Source of the DNA: CAZVBV01 sp964513975 | GTDB taxonomy: Bacteria; Patescibacteriota; Gracilibacteria; UBA4473 | NCBI GenBank assembly: GCA_964513975.1 | Contig: CAZEON010000022.1 | Location: 1 to 16,747 of the forward strand | Length of the DNA stretch: 16,747 nt | Direction: 5' to 3' | Shown: one piece after another, positions 10,816-16,747 of the stretch | Position numbering within the stretch: the first letter of the stretch is position 1 | How the letters are laid out: each line of letters starts with the position of its first letter | Made by a program: the position numbers and the translations under genes | The notes under the pieces: model-generated | What the model was told of the DNA's origin: nothing | Databases searched by the model: none | The model's input: only the letters and a program-made list of their open reading frames with translations

Positions 10816-13617
10816 ATGACAGACGAAAACGACAACAAATTACCCCTCGATGGACTTGATGGAGACGAGGAAAATACACCGAAAGAAGAACCTTCTTTTA
10901 CTTCAAAAAAAATAGACCCTTCTGGCGAGAAATCCGACTCCGCTGAGGCTTCTCCGAACAAGGAAGAGAAAAAAACAGAAAAAAAGGAAGACACTCCTGA
11001 AGAAATTGTTGAGGAAGTGGCGGAAGAACCTACTGAAGAAGTCGTAGAGGCCGAGGAAGGTGGAGAAGAAAAGGTTGAAGGGGAAGAAGAAGTACCTACT
11101 GAAGAAGCCGATCCTGCAGAACTTTTTTATGATCCTGTGGGATGTGCTCGAGAACTTTTGAGAAAAGAAATTACGGCCGACATGGAAGAGTCCTATCTTT
11201 CCTACGCGATGTCGGTGATTGTTTCTCGTGCTTTGCCGGATGTGCGAGATGGTTTGAAACCAGTGCATAGACGAATCTTGTACGCAATGCATGAGAACGG
11301 ACTGCGTCCAAGTGCGAAATACAGAAAGTCTGCAACCGTTGTTGGTGCTGTTTTGGGAAAATACCATCCGCATGGCGATAGCGCTGTGTATATGTCTATG
11401 GTGCGAATGGCACAGGAGTTTTCACTCCGATATCCACTCGTAGATGGACAGGGAAACTTCGGATCAATCGACGGAGATAATCCGGCGGCGATGAGGTATA
11501 CCGAGGCGAAGATGTCTAAGGTCGCAGAGCTTATGCTCGCGGATATTGAAAAAGAAACCGTGGATTTCCGACCAAACTACGATGCAACAGCGTACGAACC
11601 AAGTGTGTTACCAAACGTTGTGCCACAATTACTTTTGAACGGAACGATGGGGATTGCTGTGGGAATGGCGACAAATATCCCTCCGCACAACTTAAATGAA
11701 ATTGTTGATGGAACATTGCACCTTTTGAAAACGCCAGAAGCAACTATTGAGGATTTGTTGGGATTCATTAAAGGGCCAGACTTCCCAACCTCTGGAGAAA
11801 TCTATGATGGAGGCGCTATTAAAGAAATGTATACCACTGGACGCGGGGGAATCATGATGCGTGCAAAAGCGCAGATTGAAGAAATGAAGAATGGAAAGAA
11901 TGCCATCATCATTACCGAAATTCCATACCAAGTGAATAAAGCTGATCTTATTATAAAGATTGCTGATTTGGTTCGAGATAAAAAACTCATGGGAATTTCT
12001 GACCTCCGAGATGAATCAAATCGAGAAGGAATCCGAATTATGATCGAGTTGAAACGTGATGCGTATCCAAAGAAAACGCTCAACAAACTCTTTAAGATGA
12101 CGGTTCTCCAAAAGTCATTTAACCTGAATATGATTGCGTTGGTGGACGGAATCCACCCTCGATTATTGAACCTGAAAGAAGTAATTCAATACTTCATTGA
12201 TCACCGATTCATTGTCATCCGACGACGAACGGAATACGAACTCAAGATTGCAAAAGCACGGGCTCACATCTTGGAAGGTTTGAAAATTGCTCTCGATCAT
12301 ATCGATGAGGTAATTGCGATTATTAAAAAATCAGAAACCAAAGAACTCGCTTCAGAAGCGTTGATAAAGAAGTTTAAACTCACGGAAATTCAGACAAAAG
12401 CGATCCTCGAAATGCGATTGCAAACACTGGCTGGTCTTGAAAGAAGGAAGATTGAAGACGAACTCGCTGAGAAACTTGCACTCATGATGGAGTTGGAAGG
12501 AATCTTGGCAGATCGAGCAAAGCAATCAAAAATTATTGAAGACGAACTTAACGAAGCGAAGAAAAAATTCGGAGACGAACGAAAAACGAAAGTGCACCCG
12601 AATGCTCTTGGAGAATTCTGTGCCAAAGATACTATCCCTGATGAAGAGATGATTGTGGTGCTCACGGAGCAGAACTACATCAAACGAATGAATCCGTCTG
12701 TTTTCCGTGCACAACGCCGTGGAGGTGTCGGAGTCGTGGGAGCAAAGACGAAGGAAGAAGATATGATTGCAAAGGCGCGATTCGGAAGTAACCACAACGA
12801 ACTCTTGTTCTTCACGAGCAAGGGGCGGGTATTCCAATTGCCAATGTATGAGATTCCAGAAGCGTCACGAACGGCAAAAGGAACGCCAATTGTGAACTTG
12901 CTGCAACTTCAACCCGATGAAAAAGTAACTGAAATCCTGAACCTCAGTCGATCAGAAGGAAAATACATCTTCATGTGTTCAACAGGGGGAACGATTAAAA
13001 AAACCGACCTTGAACAATTCAAGAACGTACGTCGATCAGGACTCATTGCCTGTGGACTACGAGAAGGGGAACTCCTCCAATGGACCAAGATGTCGACCGG
13101 AGAAGATTCTGTTTTCATCGTGACACGAGAAGGGAAATCAATTCGATTTAATGAAAAAGATGTTCGCCCAATGGGACGATCCGCAGCTGGAGTGAGAGGA
13201 ATTAAACTCGCGAAAGGCGACGAGGTTGTTGAAATGGATCTCTTGATTGATGATGATGCGAAGCTTCTTGTGGTCATGCAAAACGGACTCGGAAAGATGT
13301 CGAAAGTAAAACTCTATCGTGCACAAGGACGAGGAGGCTCTGGAATCAAGGTAGCAAGTCTCACTTCAAAAACTGGGAAAGTGGCAGGTGCTCGGGTGAT
13401 TGAAAGTGGAATTAATTACGATCTCTTGATGGTAACAAAACAAGGACAAACACTCCGAACGCCTCTCGATACCGTGAAGACGGCAGGACGTTCAACACAA
13501 GGAGTCATCCTTATACGACCATCTAAAGGCGATCTCGTGTCATCTATTTCTCTCCTCGAAGATCCAGGGAACGGAAATGGAAACGGGAACGATGATGAAA
13601 AAAAATCCGGCCACTAA
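10816..13617 (+). CDS. gyrA: DNA gyrase subunit A with acidic N-terminal extension, 933 aa
   Basis: Breakage-reunion subunit of gyrase, which introduces negative supercoils with GyrB and ATP. Residues 1-105 are a low-complexity Glu/Lys/Thr/Pro extension not found in standard GyrA. The winged-helix and tower core follows (ITADMEESYLSYAMSVIVSRALPDVRDGLKPVHRRILYAM). The active-site Tyr is Y228 in AAMRYTEAKM. The quinolone pocket reads HGDSAVYMSMVRMAQ: Ser189 (E. coli 83) is kept, but Met193 takes the place of Asp87. IGGNG-type hinge (LLNGTMGIAVGMATNIPPHN), coiled-coil tower, and the C-terminal beta-pinwheel with GyrA box Q633RRGGVG identify it as GyrA rather than ParC. The tail is Gly/Asn/Asp-rich. 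aroB starts 9 bases after the stop, probably on the same transcript. Confidence 0.97.
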   Translation: MTDENDNKLPLDGLDGDEENTPKEEPSFTSKKIDPSGEKSDSAEASPNKEEKKTEKKEDTPEEIVEEVAEEPTEEVVEAEEGGEEKVEGEEEVPTEEADPAELFYDPVGCARELLRKEITADMEESYLSYAMSVIVSRALPDVRDGLKPVHRRILYAMHENGLRPSAKYRKSATVVGAVLGKYHPHGDSAVYMSMVRMAQEFSLRYPLVDGQGNFGSIDGDNPAAMRYTEAKMSKVAELMLADIEKETVDFRPNYDATAYEPSVLPNVVPQLLLNGTMGIAVGMATNIPPHNLNEIVDGTLHLLKTPEATIEDLLGFIKGPDFPTSGEIYDGGAIKEMYTTGRGGIMMRAKAQIEEMKNGKNAIIITEIPYQVNKADLIIKIADLVRDKKLMGISDLRDESNREGIRIMIELKRDAYPKKTLNKLFKMTVLQKSFNLNMIALVDGIHPRLLNLKEVIQYFIDHRFIVIRRRTEYELKIAKARAHILEGLKIALDHIDEVIAIIKKSETKELASEALIKKFKLTEIQTKAILEMRLQTLAGLERRKIEDELAEKLALMMELEGILADRAKQSKIIEDELNEAKKKFGDERKTKVHPNALGEFCAKDTIPDEEMIVVLTEQNYIKRMNPSVFRAQRRGGVGVVGAKTKEEDMIAKARFGSNHNELLFFTSKGRVFQLPMYEIPEASRTAKGTPIVNLLQLQPDEKVTEILNLSRSEGKYIFMCSTGGTIKKTDLEQFKNVRRSGLIACGLREGELLQWTKMSTGEDSVFIVTREGKSIRFNEKDVRPMGRSAAGVRGIKLAKGDEVVEMDLLIDDDAKLLVVMQNGLGKMSKVKLYRAQGRGGSGIKVASLTSKTGKVAGARVIESGINYDLLMVTKQGQTLRTPLDTVKTAGRSTQGVILIRPSKGDLVSSISLLEDPGNGNGNGNDDEKKSGH

Positions 13618-13626
13618 ATCGAAGAA

Positions 13627-14637
13627 ATGAAACCACTCTCTGTCCACATAGATCCAAAAGAAACGCATTGCGAGATTGAATTCCCGCAAGACTTTGATGC
13701 CTTGGAAAAAGACCTCAGAAAGCAGATTGGAAAACGAAAATTTCTCGTGGTGACGGATAAAAACGTGGCGAAATTCTCAACATTCCCTGCGCGATTCAAA
13801 GATAATCTTCTGATTCTTCAGAGTGGAGAATTGAATAAAAACTGGAAGTCTGTGAACCATGTTCTCACTGAATGCTTCGAGCGAGAGTTCGATCGACAAT
13901 CAGTCCTTGTGACCGTTGGTGGTGGTGTTATCGGTGACATGGTGGGCTTTACCGCGGCCATATTTTTCCGAGGAATTCCCTTTCTCCAAGTGCCAACTTC
14001 ACTTCTCGCACAAGTCGATGCATCAATTGGAGGAAAAACTGGAATCGATTATGAATATGGAAAAAATACGGTCGGGGCAATTCACCAACCTGAGAAAATT
14101 TATGATTGTTCGGAATTCTTGAAGACATTACCCGCGACAGAAGTTAAGAATGGACTCGCTGAAATGATAAAACATGGGATTATTGCTTCCCCTGATCACT
14201 TCAAAGCATTGGAAACTATTGCTTCCCCTGCTCCAAAAATTGAAGATATTATTCCGCTCATTCGTGATTCAATTTCTATCAAAGCCAATATTGTTGAACA
14301 GGATGAACGCGAACACGGCGTTCGTATGTTCCTAAACCTTGGACACACCTCGGGTCACGCGATTGAACTCTTGAGTAAGTACACAATCCCGCATGGACAA
14401 GCTGTTGCCATTGGAACCGTCATGGCGGCGAATTATGCGTTAGAGAAAGGACTCTGCGATGATGAAACCGTAGATCGAATCGAGAATATTTTCAACCAAT
14501 TCGATATTGATTTGATATGCGACTTCGATGAAAAAGAAATCTGGGAGGCGATGAAACACGATAAAAAAAAGAAAGACGGAAAGATTCGTCTGGTGTTACC
14601 GAAGAAGATTGGAGAAGTGGTTGTGGTGAGTGTTTAA
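13627..14637 (+). CDS. aroB: 3-dehydroquinate synthase
   Basis: Second step of the shikimate pathway: converts DAHP to 3-dehydroquinate using NAD+ and a divalent metal, in the cytoplasm. Seen: VTVGGGVIGDMVGFTAAIFFRGI (NAD-binding loop), VPTSLLAQVDASIGGKTGID, KNTVGAIHQP, and metal ligands E179 (GLAEMIKHG), H240 (NLGHTSGHAIE) and H256 (PHGQAVAIG). The 16-residue spacing between the two His matches well-studied AroB enzymes. 336 aa, full length. It follows gyrA by 9 bases with no terminator, an uncommon pairing that suggests co-transcription. Its stop codon touches the stop of the next, convergent gene with no base between. Confidence 0.96.
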   Translation: MKPLSVHIDPKETHCEIEFPQDFDALEKDLRKQIGKRKFLVVTDKNVAKFSTFPARFKDNLLILQSGELNKNWKSVNHVLTECFEREFDRQSVLVTVGGGVIGDMVGFTAAIFFRGIPFLQVPTSLLAQVDASIGGKTGIDYEYGKNTVGAIHQPEKIYDCSEFLKTLPATEVKNGLAEMIKHGIIASPDHFKALETIASPAPKIEDIIPLIRDSISIKANIVEQDEREHGVRMFLNLGHTSGHAIELLSKYTIPHGQAVAIGTVMAANYALEKGLCDDETVDRIENIFNQFDIDLICDFDEKEIWEAMKHDKKKKDGKIRLVLPKKIGEVVVVSV

Positions 14638-15015
14638 TTAGGCAATACAAATCACAACAATAATCCCAACCAATCCGATTGTTGCGGCAACAATTGCCCA
14701 TTTTTTTGCTTCTCGCTGGTTCAATTCCGATCTTCCGTGTGAGCTTAATGTATGATAATCACAATCAATTGTCTTTATGAAACCTGGTATTTGATCTTCG
14801 TCCATTTTCCCGATCAAAGAAAAATATCCATCAGGATCTGTATCAAAGTATTCTTCCCAAGGGTGCCTTATTGCTTTTCCATTCTCATCAGTTTTATTTA
14901 AAATTATTCCCAAATGAGCATCCAAATCAGCCTTCCTGAAGCCATATGGATGTCTGCGTGCATATTTTAACGCTTTCAATACGTAATCTTTTTTTTCTAC
15001 TGTCTCGAAATCCAT
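14638..15015 (-). CDS. Unrecognised 125-aa protein with C-terminal membrane helix
   Basis: A soluble N-terminal domain of about 100 residues, rich in charged and aromatic residues, begins with a helix (KDYVLKALKYARRHPYGFRKADLDAHLG) that could be a winged-helix-like fold. It is followed by one hydrophobic helix at 105-124 and a two-residue end, so it is predicted tail-anchored. No motif is recognised. It converges on aroB with directly abutting stops. No Shine-Dalgarno sequence before the ATG at 15015. Confidence 0.7.
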   Translation of the reverse strand: MDFETVEKKDYVLKALKYARRHPYGFRKADLDAHLGIILNKTDENGKAIRHPWEEYFDTDPDGYFSLIGKMDEDQIPGFIKTIDCDYHTLSSHGRSELNQREAKKWAIVAATIGLVGIIVVICIA

Positions 15016-15071
15016 CTTTCAATTTATCTACCAAAAAGACTTTTTAATCAAATTTAAAAAACACCCCCGTC

Positions 15072-15090
15072 ATTCTGGCTTGGTCAGAAT
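15072..15090 (-). terminator. Likely terminator of the HEPN gene
   Basis: ATTCTG/CAGAAT stem with a 7-base loop. On the minus strand it is followed about 12 bases later by TTTTTT. It begins 23 bases past the stop at 15113. The context GTCATTC followed by a dyad resembles the head of the 33-base hairpin repeats at 8330 and 8688. Confidence 0.45.
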
Positions 15091-15112
15091 CGTGTGAGTT
15101 ATTTTTCGTTTT

Positions 15113-16003
15113 TTAAAAACTCTCTGGTTCTGAGGTTAAAGTATGGTCAACGAAACTACCCCATGCATTTTCTTCGCAGTCACCAACAATTCCTCTAAAC
15201 AATAACGACGTTTCATCTCTTCTTTTTATAAAATAATTTCCCATAGCTCGCCCCCCTTCTGGATGTCTTTGTGGAGCAACCACGTCTTCTGTTAGAAGAT
15301 TCTCTTCTAAAATATCTTCGTTAAAGTGTTTTATTATTTTCTTGTGAATTTTTTCTGCATAATCAATTCCTGTATCCATTTCGTCAAAATATTCTCCATG
15401 AGAAAGCCGATGCCTTAGTCCTGTTATTTGTGCAAAAAGATCGTCTCGCAATTCCTTCCCTAGTATCTTTTTTCTAAGCATTCCTTTGTTACTTTTTGTT
15501 ATTGCCTCAATGGCAGCACACATTGAAAGCATTTTTGCTGGATAGCTAGAAACATTTACTGCATCGTTCCAATGGTAATAGAATTCTTCTGGGATCGAGT
15601 CTTCTTCCAATAATCTATTTAGTCCTGTCATTTGCTGTTCACAAAATCCAAGTCCGACTGGATTTTGTAATGAGGAATAACGAAAAAAACCAATTCCCCT
15701 GTCTTCTTTTGTTATTAAAAAAGGTTGGTCAAGAAAGTTGATATAACACTGGGTAACAAGAGAAAGCCTGGGAATAATTCTTCTAAGTTTATCAAAAAAG
15801 ATTTTATATGCTTCATGATAATTAAGGGATTCTATTTCTGCTTTAGCAACCCATTTGTTCTCAATACATCCATCAGCCAAAGAAAAATCCCATTGTGCAA
15901 ATTCAATATCTTCTACTGAAAAAACTGGAATTTCTTGAGTTGAATAATCAACCATGATCTCTGCCAAAGTTAATATTTGCTGTTCTATCGTGTATCGGGG
16001 CAT
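15113..16003 (-). CDS. HEPN-motif protein, 296 aa
   Basis: The C-terminal half has the pattern of ApeA-type HEPN domains: a helix AKMLSMCAAIEAITK (156-170), then a helix ending in LRHRLSHGEYF with R197-x4-H202, the RNase motif of the HEPN superfamily. The N-terminal ~130 residues are mixed alpha/beta and resemble the ordering domain that precedes HEPN in such proteins, but I recognise no specific family. HEPN proteins are often toxins or anti-phage RNases, though many lack activity. No partner antitoxin is seen on the same strand. The start at 16003 lies 30 bases after tRNA-Lys, so it may be read from the tRNA promoter. Predicted cytoplasmic. Confidence 0.7.
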   Translation of the reverse strand: MPRYTIEQQILTLAEIMVDYSTQEIPVFSVEDIEFAQWDFSLADGCIENKWVAKAEIESLNYHEAYKIFFDKLRRIIPRLSLVTQCYINFLDQPFLITKEDRGIGFFRYSSLQNPVGLGFCEQQMTGLNRLLEEDSIPEEFYYHWNDAVNVSSYPAKMLSMCAAIEAITKSNKGMLRKKILGKELRDDLFAQITGLRHRLSHGEYFDEMDTGIDYAEKIHKKIIKHFNEDILEENLLTEDVVAPQRHPEGGRAMGNYFIKRRDETSLLFRGIVGDCEENAWGSFVDHTLTSEPESF

Positions 16004-16033
16004 GTTATAAAATTTTACTGTAATGCCTTAATA

Positions 16034-16108
16034 TGGTGGGTGAGGCGAGGGTCGAACTCGCGGCCAATTGATTAAGAGTCAACTGCTCTACCACTGAGCT
16101 ACTCACCC
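16034..16108 (-). tRNA. tRNA-Lys (CTT)
   Basis: Acceptor GGGTGAG/CTCACCC, discriminator A, CCA encoded. D-arm GCTC/GAGC, anticodon stem TTGA/TCAA with loop CTCTTAA (anticodon CTT at 16076-16074), and T-arm GCGAG-TTCGACC-CTCGC. All stems perfect. This isoacceptor reads AAG. Confidence 0.95.
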
Positions 16109-16123
16109 ATAAAGAACGCGAGT

Positions 16124-16151
16124 ATTGTATTGCTGGGAGGGCTTTTGTCAA
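16124..16151 (-). promoter_or_regulatory. Promoter of tRNA-Lys
   Basis: Consensus TTGACA (16151-16146), a 16-base spacer and TACAAT (16129-16124). Predicted start near 16117, 9 bases before the mature 5' end. Confidence 0.75.
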
Positions 16152-16164
16152 ACTCCTCCAACTC

Positions 16165-16194
16165 CTCATTCCCCCGCACTGCGGGAGAACCCAG
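16165..16194 (+). repeat. Degenerate relative of the 33-base hairpin repeat
   Basis: CTCATTCCCC, then CCCGC/GCGGG with an ACT loop, then AGAACCCAG. It shares the TCATTCCC head and AACC.AG tail with copy A at 8330-8362. No gene is enclosed here. The 16109-16331 gap otherwise holds the tRNA promoter, a C8T8 run and a terminator hairpin. Confidence 0.5.
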
Positions 16195-16278
16195 TCAATT
16201 CAATAAAGAAGTTCCAATTGAAAAAAATTCTAGAATCTTTAATTCTCAACAGCCCCCCCCTTTTTTTTCCTATAATGA

Positions 16279-16314
16279 AATAACTGAACTAAGTAAAAAC
16301 TTAGTCCAGTTATT
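16279..16314 (-). terminator. Hairpin downstream of the 94-aa membrane protein
   Basis: AATAACTG-A-ACTAAGT / ACTTAGT-C-CAGTTATT: 15 pairs with one mismatch around an AAAA loop. It starts 18 bases past the gene's stop. Only a partial U tract follows on the minus strand, so termination is plausible, not certain. Confidence 0.55.
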
Positions 16315-16331
16315 AATAATAAAGTTGTTTT

Positions 16332-16616
16332 TTATTTTGGATAAAATTTGTCCAAAATATACAATGGTTTTCCCCAAAGACCAATGGCCGCAAAAACCCC
16401 TGCAAAAAGAAGACCTAAACCAATAAATATCCCTAACATCCCTAATATATTCCATTCGATATTTTCGATACTGTCGATACTGTCGATAATATTTGTATAG
16501 CATATAAATGCTATAATAAGACCGATAAAAAAACATATCACTGATAACACATAGGTCAACATTTTGGCAGTTCTTCTTTTCTTTGGTTTTAGTTTTTTCA
16601 AATTTTTTTTAATCAT
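16332..16616 (-). CDS. Small membrane protein, 94 aa
   Basis: A strongly basic N-terminus (MIKKNLKKLKPKKRR) leads to two hydrophobic helices at about 19-40 and 56-80. The positive-inside rule puts both ends in the cytoplasm. The loop between them (IIDSIDSIENIEW) is coded by a 9-base tandem repeat. This is the one gene in the window with a textbook ribosome site: CGGAGGTA ends 4 bases before the ATG. No family recognised. Confidence 0.75.
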   Translation of the reverse strand: MIKKNLKKLKPKKRRTAKMLTYVLSVICFFIGLIIAFICYTNIIDSIDSIENIEWNILGMLGIFIGLGLLFAGVFAAIGLWGKPLYILDKFYPK

Positions 16617-16620
16617 AAGA

Positions 16621-16628
16621 TACCTCCG
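16621..16628 (-). promoter_or_regulatory. Strong Shine-Dalgarno site
   Basis: CGGAGGTA upstream of the ATG at 16616 fixes that start. It shows that the organism's 16S rRNA tail can use SD pairing, even though most genes here lack it. Confidence 0.7.
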
Positions 16629-16717
16629 TTTTTTATTAATGAATTTTCAAACAACAATATTTTTTCTCAGGAGTGAAGTTATATATCCTTCCTCTGAAAA
16701 TTTATTTTTTAAACGCA

Positions 16718-16745
16718 ACACCTGTAGGAATTAAACTACAAGTGT
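16718..16745 (-). terminator. Hairpin at the right edge
   Basis: Transcript ACACTTGTAG / CTACAGGTGT: 10 pairs including one G-U that works only on the minus strand, with an 8-base loop. It could end a minus-strand gene lying beyond the window or be part of the leader of the 94-aa gene. No clear U tract. Confidence 0.4.
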
Positions 16746-16747
16746 CA

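Noticed and set aside
1..16747. CRISPR array or UGA-recoded (Gracilibacteria-type) genome
   Set aside because: No regularly spaced direct repeats are present, and TGA acts as a stop for recognisable full-length genes such as the zinc hydrolase at 3771.

Overview
The window looks like a piece of an AT-rich, streamlined bacterial chromosome using the standard code: several genes stop at TGA, and Gly is written with GGN. A member of the Candidate Phyla Radiation (Patescibacteria, perhaps Peregrinibacteria-like) fits best. The reasons are the small S-layer-homology protein with a Cys-rich tail of a style seen in those genomes, short or near-absent leaders with almost no Shine-Dalgarno sites, an unusual acidic N-terminal extension on GyrA, and the many unrecognised small membrane proteins. 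This placement is inference; no 16S rRNA or ribosomal protein is present to settle it. Seven sigma70-type promoters are readable with both boxes. Six have a 16-base spacer and one has 17, which makes the promoter calls mutually consistent.

Region 1 (1-3800, all minus strand) holds an SLH surface protein, a single-pass membrane protein, and a retron-like unit. The retron-like unit consists of a TTGACA-16-TATACT promoter, about 340 bases of dense hairpins closed by a 9-bp terminal inverted repeat, an XRE-type HTH protein, and an overlapping divergent reverse transcriptase. The SLH and membrane-protein genes share a duplicated promoter/leader module. The membrane-protein leader also carries a long stem ending in six U just before the start codon, with a competing helix, so it resembles an attenuator or riboswitch.

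Region 2 (3771-6310) has an M14/AstE-like zinc hydrolase. Next to it is a compact integrative element of about 1.8 kb bounded by near-identical 18-bp direct repeats that are themselves palindromic. The element carries two tiny ORFs, an unrecognised 203-aa protein and a short serine recombinase whose frame is broken at a G8 tract.

Region 3 (6380-8720) has a FAN1-like VRR-NUC nuclease with a C-terminal membrane anchor, a tRNA-Tyr(GTA) preceded by a decayed tandem copy, and a GIY-YIG protein bracketed by two inverted 33-base hairpin repeats with compensatory stem changes.

Region 4 (8840-14640) is core metabolism and replication: a TauE/SafE permease, gpsA, and gyrA-aroB (gyrA and gpsA are divergent). 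GyrA has Met where quinolone-susceptible enzymes carry Asp or Glu. Region 5 (14640-16747) has two unrecognised membrane proteins, a HEPN-motif protein and a tRNA-Lys(CTT).

The strongest candidate for something undescribed is the retron-like unit at 1910-3781. Its proximity to a recombinase element, a membrane-tethered nuclease and a HEPN protein gives the window an accessory, possibly defence-related character on the left and far right, around an ordinary housekeeping block.
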